Shown: positions 36,100 through 47,349, counted from the stretch's first letter. The stretch is DNA of 64,000 nt from Symbiodinium natans (GCA_905221605.1 CAJNDS010000202.1:954404-1018403), one strand, 5' to 3'. Program-made: numbers and translations. Notes: generated from the letters alone by a model not told the origin.

Positions 36100-36165
36100 A
36101 AAGAAGAAGAAGAAGAAGAAGAAGAAGAAGAAGAAGAAGAAGAAGAAGAAGAAGAAGAAGAAGAG
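36100..36165. repeat. (AAG)n microsatellite
   Basis: About 21 uninterrupted AAG units followed by GGAGAGCC and a GA-rich stretch with (AG)n near 36205-36225. Confidence 0.95.
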
Positions 36166-36634
36166 GAGAGCCAGGGAGAGAGTGACAGAGACGGAGAACC
36201 GCTCGCAAAGAGAGAGAGAGAGAGAGGGAGAGCACCGACACAACCCGCAAGAGCAATCATTGCGCCCATGTCATGACTGTCTTTTGTGTGAGGCCACCCG
36301 CTGCCTAGAACTTGGAAGTACCCCGCAAGTCAGTCATTGTCTGCAGTACCGTGCGAAAGGGGGCAGTTTGTTTCTTGCGGCAAAATTTTGGTGGGATCGG
36401 TGACCTAAAGCCCTAGGAGGCCGACTCAGAAGCCGTGCCTTTTTGTGGACAAACGGGACGGTGAAAGTTTGGCCATGCCTTCAGGCTCAGACTCAGACAT
36501 CTCCCCATTGAGTCCCACGTTGAGGTGCCCGAAGGGCTGCCTTTCAGCTTGCAACTATAGTAGTTGCTGTAGTTACTGTAGTTACTGTAGTTACTGTAGT
36601 TACTAGTTTCTGCGACAATTGTTTGCAGAAATAG

Positions 36635-36850
36635 TTTGCGCTGGGAGTCCGCAGCTTGATTCACATCGGCGTTTTCGGCAGCCACTTTCCTTACACCATC
36701 GCCGTGTACCAGATCTACCTGGCCCTAGTTGAAAGCAAAGGCCATGCACCTGTGAGTGAAAACGGGGCCGCAGTGGTTCTCATGATATCGCAAATCCTGA
36801 GCCTCTTCCTGCATGCCATCACGGCCAGCTATCGCACGGAGCTGTGGCAG
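36635..36850 (+). CDS. Internal exon of a multi-pass membrane protein
   Basis: 72 codons, phase 0, between AATAG and a GC donor (CAG|GCAAAG). It encodes FALGVRSLIHIGVFGSHFPY, then TIAVYQIYLALV and a second hydrophobic segment AAVVLMISQILSLFLHAITA followed by SYRTELWQ. The hydrophobic profile fits two membrane helices. Neighbouring exons and family are not identified. Confidence 0.5.
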
Positions 36851-37007
36851 GCAAAGCTTCAGCTCGTGGCTTTTGTGTCCATCACAGTTGGCCCCAGGCC
36901 GCCAGCCGAGCCGAGCCCTCGAACGAATACACCTTTTCTGTAATATATTTTTAATGCTGCTCTGTACCTTTTTACGTTCGTCCGCCAGTAGTTTTCAGAG
37001 CCCAAAG

Positions 37008-38430
37008 CGGAGCGGAATTGGCTGCGCTGCTTGCCAGCGCAAGAGCAGATGTAAATGCACCGGGGCGTCCAACAGGTCTCTTCCGTCTCCTGGAACTGGG
37101 CTTTCGAGCCGCAGTTTTCTTGGGTTCAAGAAGCTCATTCGCGTCCTTCCATGCCAATAGCAGTTCGTGCGCACTTGGCTACGCAGCTCTCAGCGGGCAT
37201 GCACCGATGGTCTCCCTCTTGCTTGCTTCAAGAGCAGATCCTGACCTTCCCAACTCGCGCGGCGCGACTCCGAGGCAGCTCGCAGATGCCCAGACCCAAC
37301 CCTTCTTGTGCGAAGAGAACTCCCATGACTGGGATCTTCCAACGGAGTGCACGCAGAAGCCGTTGCGGAGCAGTAGTTCAGATGCAAGATCTGGGCCAGC
37401 ACATCTTTCTCTGAGGCCTTGGTGGTGGTGGTGGTGCTCTGACGGACGTTTAAAGGTGACGTTTTAAGGTAACTCAGGCATTTCATGGGAGCCGCTTGCC
37501 GCTCGCGCTTCTCGTCAATTGGGAATATCCAATGCAGTTGTGTAAATTGATCTTCTGCACGTGTCTTTGCAGATGGTCTCTTTCTTGCCATCTAGCTTTA
37601 CAGTACAGATGCCCCGACCCAACACAACCCTAAGCCTTAAATCCTTGCCCTATTTCCTGCATGAGCGTTAAGCCGTTGGAGCAGGATCTCCAGCGATGTC
37701 CCCTCCAATCCATCCTGCAGATCCAAGCAGACTCGCTTAAGACGAGTCAGTTCTTATCCGCTGAATTTTGCAATGCTTGGGATCTCCCAAGGGAATGCTC
37801 AAAACCGGAGCCGCTTTGGGACTGAGGCTACGTACTGCCACTGCACTCCTAGGCTGTTTTCTCTTTCCGTCTTCGAATCGAGTGCCTGCCAGGCGCTGCG
37901 GATGCTTTGCCTGCGACCTTGGATCAAGGGTTTACTGGGGCTTATGATTTGTATCTATACGGCTTTTGCGGGTTGACATCCACCCATGTCTGGCATTCCC
38001 ATCTTTGTCGTCTTTTTGCTCCCTCCCGGGCCCTCCGCCTGGTCCCATGGGGAGTCATCAGCTGCGCAGACTGAAGCCCGCAACCGCCTGCGAGGATGCA
38101 GTTGAGTAGCTCAGGTCCTTGAGGGTCTCTTTCTTAGATATGATATATCTTCGGCCATAAGGGACGAAGGGGCCACATTTTGCCACGCACCCACTCCCGG
38201 CTTGAACCCTAAACCCATCCATGCTTTGAGGGCGCCCTCCTGGAACGGGCAAAGCGCTAATGACATCAAGGACGGACGTCAAGCCCTTGTGGAGTCCCGC
38301 AAATCAATGTCTGGTGTGGTCTTTGGGGTGCCTCATTCCGAATCGGTCTACTCTGCGCATGCGTTTGGCCCCTGGGCGCTATACACCCCTTTGGGAGTTT
38401 TTGCCAGCACTTTCGGGTTTTGGGTTGCCC
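37008..38430. repeat. Segmental duplication, copy 1
   Basis: Closely matches 52308-53790 on the same strand over most of its length, including the ankyrin-type exon, GTGACGTTTTAAGGTAACTC, and the stretch around AAGGGACGAAGGGGCCAC up to ACTCTGCGCATGCG. Small indels separate the copies. The duplicates lie about 15.3 kb apart. Confidence 0.9.
37012..37415 (+). CDS. Ankyrin-repeat exon, copy 1
   Basis: The open frame encodes AELAALLASARADVNAPGRP, a spacer rich in Phe and Leu, then a good ankyrin repeat: YAALSGHAPMVSLLLASRAD followed by PDLPNSRGATPRQLADAQ. Ankyrin repeats mediate protein-protein contacts. The C-terminal extension (FLCEENSHDWDLPTECTQKP) ends in low complexity, and the true exon end is unclear. 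No start or stop of a full gene is seen, so this may be one exon or a duplicated fragment. Confidence 0.5.
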
Positions 38431-39006
38431 TAGGCTGGGCTGGGCTGGGCTGTGGTAGTGTGGTAGTGGTAGTGCCGGCCGGTGCTGGTGGAGGTAATCG
38501 TGGTGGGCCTGGTGGCGTCGCACAGCTCGGTTTGGTATTGCAGCTGGACCGGTGCGGTACGATAAATATCCAGCACGACACGGTAGTGCCACGAAGTAGT
38601 GTTGAATCTGCTGTCATGCGTCGATTTGAGGTCCACTTACCAGGGTAAGCCGCAACTGGAAATAGAAAAGGCGCCTTCTCTGCGACCAATGTCTTCCGCT
38701 AATTCTTCTCTGCTGCTTCTTCTATGTCTACACAAAGTACTGCGCAATCCCCCGGATCACCTGCAACCAGAGCTAACTGCTTTCACTTGCATCCGATCCG
38801 CAAACCACGATCATCGCCGAAGGACCAGGGCGGGCGAGAGCAGAATGAGGCGCCGTGCATTGTGCGACGAATGGGCCAATCGGCCATTTTCGGGTGATTC
38901 GGGTGTGGATTGAGGAAGTTACATCTTCGTCAGACCAGGGATAAATGGGTCTTCCATGCGGAAGCCTTGTATGCTTACAGGTCAGTCCGCTTTCCTGAGA
39001 TGCGCC

Positions 39007-40530
39007 ATGTCGCCCTTCCGGCTTGCGCTGGTACCGGCTCTGATTGCTGCCAACCAGCTGAGCAACGAGACTGCGCGTGAGAAGGACGAAACGTGTGCCC
39101 TTCAAAAGCAGGCCGTAGCTGGGCAGCCGGCCAACTCCTCGGTGGCGTTGTTGGAAACCTCATTCAGCAACCAGCAGGTGTGCGAATTACTTGGCGGCAT
39201 CTACAAACAAGACAAGTGTGGGCCTCGGGCGTGTGGCTCACTCGGGGGCAGCGGTTGTGGAGGTCGTGGTGACGGCTGCTGCTTGTCCCATTACACTAGC
39301 AAACCCAAGTGCCAAGATGCATGCGCTCCACCTTGCGTCTGGGACGGTTCGGCAGCGAATACCTACAAGAAGTGTTTTTGTGGATCATCTGGCTCCTTCA
39401 CGTCTGTCAAGTACCCCAGCGCAAGTGCCACCATCTCGGGGTGCTCTTATCAGGTCAATAACGACTTGAAGGCATATGCTTGGCTGCATGAACACACGAA
39501 CTGCGGAGGTCAAAACTACCGAACCCCTTGGGATCCAGCCGAGTCCAGTGGTGTTCATGGTGGAAACCTCAATCACCGGAGACGTAGAATAATGAACGAC
39601 AAGACATCCTCCGTGGAGGTTTGTGTGGACACCAAAAGCGGCGTCCTCGCATCTGTGAACCTCTTCGAGCACTACAACTTCAAGGGCCGTAGGTTGACCT
39701 TGATCTGCGATCCCACCCACTTTATGTCGCAGACCAGCCAGGAGTGTGCCGTGCCTAGCCCAGACCAAGTAGGCTTTGGCAGCGGGGATGTGGACCCCTT
39801 TGGGATTGTCCTTTGGACTGTTGGCACTGCCACCTCAGTTGCCCTCAATGCTGGGTTCGCAGCCTTCACCAGTATTGTTGCAGCGTTTTCAATCAAACTC
39901 GCAATCGCAGCCGCGCTGGGGGCTGTAGCGTTTGGTGGTATTGTGGTCGCAGTCATGGGCGCCGTAGCCTTGGCAGTGGTGCTTGCCTGGAATGCAGCCA
40001 ATGATGGAACCCGCTACTGTTGTTCCTGGAACCTGAACGGAGAGTTGGGTGAGTTCAACGACCAAATCTCTTCCTACATGGCCTTTCCAGTTTCTGTGCC
40101 CATGCGAATGGAAAACAAGGACAGTCGGTGGTGTCTCACAGGTGCCGGCAGTCAGCAACGCACTGCTAACGGAAACACCTGGGCTGCCAATGAAGTCTAC
40201 GAAGCCAGTTGCTCAGGCACAGACAGGGAGAAGTGGTACTGGACCGACGATGGGCTACTGATCAATTTTGACTCTGGCAAGTGTCTCGACAACAGCCTTG
40301 GCGGCGCCTTCCCGGTGAATGATGTTTACGAGTATCGCTGCACTGGAGGAGACAACCAGATATGGAAAAGGCTAACCGATGGCCGCTTCGAAAACAAGAA
40401 AACCGGCCTCTGTTTGGATGCCAGTCGTGGTGGCTCCTTTCCCAGGCGCGATGTCTATGCCTATCCCTGCACCCGTCGCCGGCGCCGTGGTGCAGGCCAT
40501 AACAATCAGTGGTGGATGAAGGGCTACTGA
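39007..40530 (+). CDS. Secreted/membrane protein with beta/gamma-crystallin-like and ricin-B-type lectin regions
   Basis: Intact intronless ORF. The preferred start is ATG 39007, because MSPFRLALVPALIAA is a signal-peptide-like N terminus; an in-frame ATG at 38956 would add 17 residues. After a Cys/Gly-rich region (CGGRGDGCCLSHYTSKPKCQ), two Greek-key-like motifs appear: AWLHEHTNCGGQNY and NLFEHYNFKGRRL, as in beta/gamma-crystallins. A long hydrophobic Ala/Val/Gly segment follows (VGTATSVALNAGFAAFTSIV onward, about residues 275-335 from ATG 39007). The C-terminal 150 residues form a ricin-B-type beta-trefoil with three repeats marked by EKWYW, NQIWKR and NQWW (QxW motif), a carbohydrate-binding fold. 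The role is probably glycan binding at the surface or in a vesicle. The lectin fold alone does not imply toxicity. Confidence 0.75.
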   Translation: MSPFRLALVPALIAANQLSNETAREKDETCALQKQAVAGQPANSSVALLETSFSNQQVCELLGGIYKQDKCGPRACGSLGGSGCGGRGDGCCLSHYTSKPKCQDACAPPCVWDGSAANTYKKCFCGSSGSFTSVKYPSASATISGCSYQVNNDLKAYAWLHEHTNCGGQNYRTPWDPAESSGVHGGNLNHRRRRIMNDKTSSVEVCVDTKSGVLASVNLFEHYNFKGRRLTLICDPTHFMSQTSQECAVPSPDQVGFGSGDVDPFGIVLWTVGTATSVALNAGFAAFTSIVAAFSIKLAIAAALGAVAFGGIVVAVMGAVALAVVLAWNAANDGTRYCCSWNLNGELGEFNDQISSYMAFPVSVPMRMENKDSRWCLTGAGSQQRTANGNTWAANEVYEASCSGTDREKWYWTDDGLLINFDSGKCLDNSLGGAFPVNDVYEYRCTGGDNQIWKRLTDGRFENKKTGLCLDASRGGSFPRRDVYAYPCTRRRRRGAGHNNQWWMKGY

Positions 40531-41580
40531 GAGCTGTTGACTTGCCAGAAACAAATCAAAGTCCGGCAATGCCTGACATGCTTTTAAAACGGCCGGGCAG
40601 ATATGCCTGGCTCGTGATGTGCAGGCCTTTCGTCAGATGGTTACGACTGTACACATTCTTGGTTGATTCACGTTGATTCCTCGCCTCGAACAGAAACTGC
40701 GCGCTAGGCTTGCAGCATGCTGGATGCCACAGCAACTGGCGTTGGATATGTCACTTGGCAAGTGGCAATGCAGTCCCTCCAATACTAACCATTAGGGGGT
40801 GGCAAAAGTGTGTTCCAACACGACTCGCAGGTCACGCTGATCAGCTCGATTCCTGGAGGCCACAAAGGTTCGAGGCCGGCCGCTGAGGGTTTTGGCTAAG
40901 ACTGACTAAGCTGCTGGAGTCTCTTGGACAAAGGAGGCGCTGGTCAACATGCCATCTACATGATTGAGTGGCTTTGTTTCTGAAGCATTGTGATAGCCCA
41001 ACAAGTGCCTACACATGTCATCATATGCCCTCAAAAATTTTCGCGAAGAGCTTCGTTGGAATATTCCCGTCAGCGTATTTTGGGTCCAACATTTCCTTCC
41101 CTCGAAATTCGAGCACTTGGGGGCGATATGCTTTTTTAAGGCTGGATGATTTGATTTTTTCGATTGATGATAAAGTATATTTCTTGTTCTGGGTATTTCG
41201 ACACCTCGGTCCCTAAATTTCTGATAAGTTTTAGGTGACCACTATAGTTCATTCTAAAAATTCTGAACCTAAAATTTTGGATGAAATGGGTATAATTCTC
41301 AAACAATCCAGTATTGGAATTCGAAATTCATTTCAGGATTGCCGACATTCTGAGGATTGTTGCCGGGTTCTTGGGCTCTTTGTTTCTTTTGTCTCCGTTT
41401 AATTCTCTTCATGTGGGCGGCCTTATCGGCTTGTTGTATTCTTCGCCTCTCTTTGTCTCTCGTCTCTATTGCTTTGGTGTGCCTTTGTTTGTGGTCTTCG
41501 ATAGTATTATTTCCTTATGTCAATTAAATGGTGGGATGATTACGAGTGGTCGATATTGATCTATATATATTTTAAGGGGC
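40531..41580. other. AT-rich island without a recognised gene
   Basis: Composition changes near 40960 to clearly AT-rich and T-rich until about 41575. Two open frames (40968-41216 and 41314-41559) encode hydrophobic peptides (for example GFLGSLFLLSPFNSLHVGGL) without known motifs. It adjoins the helicase element and may be part of it. Confidence 0.5.
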
Positions 41581-41626
41581 TGCGCCCATGGGCGGGCAGC
41601 GCACGCAGAAGCCCGGGGCGAGCAGT

Positions 41627-41795
41627 TTCTAAGCATGTTGAGGCCCCTAAACTCCCTTAAAATCTCTAAGCGTTAAGTTTCTAAGCATTTTCAGGCCCCT
41701 AAACTCCCTTCAAATCTCTGAGCGTTTGAGGCTCCTAAACTCCCTTAACGTTTCTAAGCACTTTATAAGGCCCCTAAACTCCCTTTTTCCTAGCC
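41627..41795. repeat. Short tandem repeats with GGCCCCTAAACTCCCTT core
   Basis: Four imperfect units of about 25-60 bp share TTTCTAAGCA and AGGCCCCTAAACTCCCTT. The core reappears inverted as TTTAGGGGCC at 47340-47349, just past the helicase. Confidence 0.85.
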
Positions 41796-42111
41796 CCGGG
41801 CTTAGACACGTCGCTTATGCCCGCCCTTTGGGGGGCATCATGCTCCTGATGCGCCCCCGGGGTCCCGCCCCGGGAGCCGCTGATGCTCCTGATGCGCGCC
41901 TGGGGAGCAAGGCTATTCCCGGGACGACCCGGGCTAAAAGGTCCGCATTTGCTCGGTCCTTTGGGGACCTCGCGCTGCCCGATTTAATGGCTACCGCCAG
42001 TGCCGCCGACCCCATCGCGGCAAACGCACCAGGCGGAGAGAGGGAGAGAGGACTAGCTAAAGAATCAGATACACAGAGTTTATCAGCCGACCGCGCTACC
42101 AAACCGGCGTC

Positions 42112-45100
42112 ATGGCTGCGGACAACACTGACGACGAAGCGGAGCTTTGGACCGAGGCGTATCTGCGCGAGGATGTGTTCTGGCTGCAGGTGCTGAAGCA
42201 GCACCACGTGCATCTTCCGGACCCAGCCACAGGCGAGCGCACGCCGCAACCAGGTTGCCTTAAAGCTGATAACCCCCGTGACTGCAAAAGCGGCTTTCCG
42301 CGGGTGGCTGAAGTGACCGACGAGGCGGCCGTCATGTGCCCGTGCCGTTTGCAGGCGCGCGGCATGCCAGCGTCCGGACGCAAGAATAGCCTCTGCACGC
42401 TTCAGGGACCTCGCGACGAAGCCTACCTCAACGGCACGCACCCTGCCATTTTGGCATTTGGTCGCTGCAACTCGGATGTGCAGCTCCCATACCGCTTGCC
42501 GTATGTCTGCGACGTGTGCGCGTCGCCGACGGACCCCTGCGAGCTCCAAGAGATCGTGACAGCAGCGCAACGCGCCCAGGATGCGCAGACTGGATAATGC
42601 TGCGACTACTGTGTGAAAACGCAACCTATGGCATTTGCTGAATTGAAGGAGCTCCAGAAGGGCATGCTCGCTTAGCAGAACAAACACAGGGCCGTCGCGT
42701 GGAGTACCAGGGCAAGCGGCACATGACGCGCTTTTTATCGGATGCGTATTGCAAGGGGATCGTTCGAGGGCAGGCCGAGTGCTGCAATCTGCGTTGCAAC
42801 TACAAGGACAGCGACGCGGCGTGCGCGGAAAGAATCACAACAACGCAGTATGTGACATTTCCCGGACAAGATTTCCTTCGCTACGCAGACTTGGCGATGA
42901 CCGGCGAGACGGAACACCGCCGGCGGGTGACAGCAATGTCGCTGGGCCGCAGCAAGCACGTGCCGCGACAGCGGCAGCTGGCAGAACGCGAACCAGCAGA
43001 GTTCTATGCGCGCCGTCCCCGCAACAGCGCTTGCTGGCATCTCTCCCCCTACGAATTTCTGCTGTACTGGCAGGTTGTTCCTACGAAATCGCCGGCCACA
43101 TTACAGGAGTGGAAGACAGAACCCCGCAGCACGTGGGACGTGGTGCTGACGGAGAGCGGCGAGGAAAAGCTTCGGGCGGGAGGAGGCAAGCGCGTGCGCC
43201 TCGTGCCCGGCAAGGATACGCGCCTGCGCGTCGAACCCAGCGGCGACACCCTGGCCTTCGAGGACATCCCCACGAACGCGCGCGTGCGTGCCGCGTGGCT
43301 GCTGCGCAGACGTCGCCGCCCGCGCTGCCCGACCTTTGGCCACTGCCCGGTGCCGCGTTACCAGCAAGAATGCCAGGAGGAGAACTCCAAACTATGCATG
43401 GTGTATTTTCGGGCGTGGACGGGCATGCCCCAGCATGCGGACCGCGACGTGCCTCATATAGCCGACTTGCAGGGCAGCTACCTCGCGTGGGAGACGGCCT
43501 TTCGGGCCTGGCTACAAGAGCTTCCGTGTCAGGAAACGAAACAGCACGTTGGGAATTTCCTGTCCGTCTACCGCGTACGCTCTCTCGCTGCGGACGCCGA
43601 GAACAGTGACAACGACGGCGCAGACACGAGTGCCGTGCGCGTGACTGCGGACAATCTGGCTACGAGCCTGACCACGCGCAAAACAGAAAAAAACGGGGTG
43701 GAGGCGCCGGACGCAGAATACGCAGACTTGGAGCAGACGTGGCGAGCGGAACAAACAAACGAAGGGAAGCCGGGCCGAGCGCTAGCCGCAGAGAACACGC
43801 TGGATGTGCGTGAACTGGTGAAAGAAGCACGGAAAGCGCCGCAAGGCGGCGCAGAGGCAGAGGATGCCGTTGCAGAGGAAGCGCTGGAGCGCGAACCGAC
43901 TGTACGCACGCGTGGCATCCGTGCCACCGTGCGTGCTGTCCACGAGTGGGTGACGGAGTTACGCACTCGCGTCGATGAGAAGGGCAGACCTATCTGCAAC
44001 AGAGCGCAGCACGCTTTCATCGAGCGGGTGGCGCGTCGAGTTGTGGAAGAGATGCAAACAGGCGAGGCACAGGGTGGTGCGCGTTCGGGCCTGCCGGACG
44101 CTATGCGCTGGGTGCTGCATGGCGGGCCTGGCACCGGCAAAACACACGCGGTCAAACTTCTGCACAAGGAGCTATTCGAAGACATCCTGGGCTGGAGCCA
44201 AGGCCTGCAGTTTCAGTTCGCGGCGCTGCAGGCGGTAACAGCCGAGATGGTCGATGGGGACACGCTGCACCATGCCTTCGGGTTGAGCTGGGGCCAGAGC
44301 GCCGCAGACACGACGCCGCTAACGAAAGGACTGCAGCAAGCGCAGCGCATGCTCCAGCTGCGCTGGCTGATAATAGACGAAATAAGCATGGTGAGTGTGG
44401 AACTCCTAGCAAAGCTAGAGCAGGCGTGTCGGCGGGTGATCCGGAATGGCAGCCCGTTCAGGCGCGATGTAGCCAACGTCGACAAGCCCTTCGGAGGCTT
44501 GAACGTTCTTGTCGTCGGGGATTTGTGGCAGCTGGAGCCTCCCAAAAGGGCATTTCATCGCCGATTTGCCGCACGAGTGGCTGGGCAGTGCAGGCACCCG
44601 GCAGCGGCCCCTCCTGGCGCAGGGGCAGGAGTTGATGTGGGGGCCGCCGGAGCTTGCTTTCCAGGGTTGCACGGAGCTGGAGGAATGCGAGCGCACCAAA
44701 GATGAGTGGCTCAAAGAGTTGCAGGACGAATTCCGCTTCGGTCAGCTCAGTGCCGACAACCATGCTTTCTTGCACGGAAGACCAACGCGCGTGCCAGGAA
44801 GCTGGCTGCGCGGGCGAGCCGCGTGCGGACAAGCAAAGTGCTAATGCCTCTGCGCGCAGCAAGTAACGCCGGAGACCATCCTAGCACAGGAATGCGCGGT
44901 GTGCTGCGCCGAGCGTGCTTCGCGCCGATTAGTAGCCGAATCGTCGCACGATCCCCGATTCTTGGGTCGCTTCGTCCTCGCGCCCTCCATCTTCGCCACG
45001 AACGTACGGAAATGCCACACGAACAAAATCCGCGCCGAGGCTTTCGCGCGTCGCACGAAACGGCATTTGCACTACGTCGTGGCCCAGGATTGCGCTTGTG

Positions 45101-47328
45101 CGGCCGTCGTGCGCGAGAAACCGGACCTGGCCGAGCAGAAACTGCTCTGGCCGCAACGCCATGACCGGGAGTGCGGCGAGCTGTGTGGCATGCTGCCGCT
45201 GTGCGACGGCATGCCGGTGCTTTTGACGGACCATCTGAACCGTGCGCGCGGGCTCCTGAAAGGACGGCGGGGCTTCGTCACGGGTTGGCGCCACGCTACT
45301 GATGGCGCCGAACCGGCGGGGCCCGGCTGCACGGTCTGGAACCAGCTGCCCGAAGTAGTTTACGTGCGCTTCCCTGGCGCGAAGTGGCGCATTACTGGGC
45401 TGGCCACGGGCGTGTATCCCGTTGTGCCAAAGCGTGCGACGTGGCATCTGGATGCCGGCCGAAAATCGCCGGTGCTGGCAGTCCGGCGACGGCAACTTCC
45501 CCTAATACCAGCTTTCGCTATGACGGCGCATCAAGCGCAAGGACAGACGCTGGAGGAAGGCATCGTCGCAGATCTGTGTTATGGCACATACAGCAACGTC
45601 TTGGCCGCCTACGTTGCCTTGACGCGGGTCACGAGCCAGGAAGGCGTTCTCATTCTGCGGCCCTTCGATGCGGCTCCATTCCAGCAAGGCGACACCAGCT
45701 TCCGAGCGTTGTTGATGCAGCACTTGCGCATGCATGACGTCAACTGGGATGCCATCGTGCAGAGGTACGTGCGTGTCAAGACCTGCAGCGAGTGTCGCAC
45801 GGAGCGGTTAAAGTCAGCTTTTACAGCAGGACAGTGGAAGCAGCCGGACGAGGTGGGGATCTGCAAGGAGTGCACGAAGTCGTACCGAGAGCGCGGCACG
45901 CCGTACCGCTGTAGGCGCTGCAAGCGATGGCAGGCACCGGAGGCATTTCCCGGAAAAATCAGCAATTATCTGATCTGGCAGAGCACCTGCTGCATGTGCC
46001 TGGAGAAGCGGCAATGCGGAACTTGCGAGCGCTGGTATCCGCAGGCAGCGTTCACGCACAATGGCTGGCGCCAGAAACGGGATCGGACGTGCAACGTGTG
46101 CCGCCAGCAGCTGCGATGCCGAGATATTGGCCTGCGCGCGCGCCGCAGGCTGCACAACCGACGGGAAAAGGTGCGCGCAGCAGACCGCTGCAGGAAGCGG
46201 CTGCAGATTCTACAGGAGGTGCGAGCCGAAATCGAGAAACGGCAAAAGCAAGGAAGCGGCACCGGCGCACAGTGCCGAGCCCAGGTGCCAGCAGCAACAG
46301 AAGACGGGTGTCAGGCGTGTGCGGCGTGCTGCGCGGGCACGAACAGCGAAATGGGGGCACCGAGAGAGTTGGCGCCGGGCGGCGGCATGCATGACCGTAG
46401 AGGAAGTCCGGCCTGCGAGCCCGAGCGCGCGCGCTGCCCCGCCTGCACGCAAGCTGTTGCGATGGAAGTCAAAGACGGCCGTGTAGACGTCGCGTACGAA
46501 TGCCCGCAGTGCAAGGCCAAGGTCGACTCAGCCGTGCGAGACGGACGCATCGACAAGCGACGGAAATGCGGACACCAGTTTAGGGTCGCCGCAGCGACCC
46601 GGTTGGCGATCACATGCTTCTCCTATGAGTGCCCACAGTGCAAGGCCAAGGTCGAAACAGCCGTGCGAGACGGACGCATCGACAATCGACAGAAATGCGG
46701 ACACCAGTTTAGGGTCGCCGCAGGCAAAGTCGTCGCGACCCGGTCGGCGACCACACGCTTCTCGTATGAGTGCCCACAGTGCAAGGCCAAGGTCGAAGCA
46801 GCCGTGCGAGACGGACGCATCGACAATCGACGGAAATGCGGACACAGGTTTACGGTCGCCGCAGGAAAAGTTGTCGCGACCCAGTCGGCGACCGCACACT
46901 TCTCGTATGAGTGCCCGCAGTGCAAGGCAAGGGTCGAGTCTACCACGCGAGACGGATGCATCGACAATCGACGGAAATGCGGACACCAGTTTAGGGTCGC
47001 CGCAGGAAAAGTCGTCGCGACCCAGTCGGCGACCGCACACTTCTGGTATGAGTGCCCACAGTGCAAGGCAAGGGTGGAGTCTACCACGCGAGACGGATGC
47101 ATCGACAATCGACGGAAATGCGGACACCAGTTTAGGGTCGCCGCAGGAAAAGTCGTCGCGACCCAGTCGGCGACCGCACACTTCTGGTATGAGTGCCCAC
47201 AGTGCAAGGCAAAGGTCGAGTCTACCACGCGAGACGGATGCATCGACAATCGACGGAAATGCGGACACAAGTTTACGGTCGCCGCAGGAAAAGTCGTCGC
47301 GACCCGGTCGGCGACCGCACACTGCTGA
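42112..47328 (+). pseudogene. Decayed PIF1-like (SF1B) helicase gene of a probable mobile element
   Basis: Consecutive frames rebuild one protein of about 1,700 aa. Part 1 (42112-42660) has Cys pairs YVCDVCASP and CDYCVKTQPMAF. Part 2 (42699-44550) has CYS-rich NLRCNYKDSDAACAERITT, then Walker A GGPGTGKTH, Walker B LIIDEISMV and motif III VVGDLWQLEPP. Part 3 (about 44545-47328) continues PKGHFIADLPHEWL, then motifs TAHQAQGQTL and YVALTRVTS, a Cys-rich region with several CxxC, and six zinc ribbons. Disabling changes: TAA at 42595-42597, TAG at 42673-42675 with a frame change before 42699, one extra base in the AAAA run near 44540, and TAA at 44842-44844. The protein resembles helicases of Helitron-like elements, but I see no HUH nuclease motif, so the element class is open. 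Confidence 0.7.
46495..47322 (+). repeat. Six tandem zinc-ribbon repeats (141 bp / 47 aa)
   Basis: Units start YECPQCKAKV at 46495, 46624, 46765, 46906, 47047 and 47188. The last four intervals are exactly 141 bp; the first is 129 bp. Each has C-P-x-C and C-G-H-x-F, a four-ligand zinc-ribbon pattern. Units 4-6 are nearly identical. They form the C terminus of the helicase reading frame. Confidence 0.9.
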
Positions 47329-47339
47329 TAGCCTTAGAG

Positions 47340-47349
47340 CTTTAGGGGC
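47340..47349. repeat. Candidate 3' terminal inverted repeat of the helicase element
   Basis: TTTAGGGGCC is the reverse complement of GGCCCCTAAA in the 41.6-41.8 kb repeats. It lies 12 bp after the helicase stop and immediately before the satellite. Confidence 0.4.

Larger units (their letters stand above)
33918..36634. other. No supported gene; GAA microsatellite
   Basis: Only short ORFs on the + strand. A 252-codon - strand ORF (36038-35280) lacks motifs and coding texture. The (AAG)n tract at 36100-36165 creates spurious poly-Lys and poly-Phe ORFs. A short repeat of GTAGTTACT units lies at about 36556-36605. Confidence 0.45.

Noticed and set aside
36016..36403. Poly-Lys and poly-Phe ORFs
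   Set aside because: Translations of the (AAG)n microsatellite.
39007..40530. Reading the ricin-B-type domain as a toxin
   Set aside because: Only the carbohydrate-binding beta-trefoil is seen; there is no catalytic A-chain-like domain, so a lectin role is the supported reading.
42440..42460. SL-like GCCATTTTGGC inside the helicase frame
   Set aside because: Only 11 bases match and the segment is in-frame coding sequence of the helicase; flanks do not match the leader.
42112..44714. - strand ORFs of 290 and 205 codons opposite the helicase
   Set aside because: They are mirror frames of GC-rich coding sequence; the + strand carries all helicase motifs.
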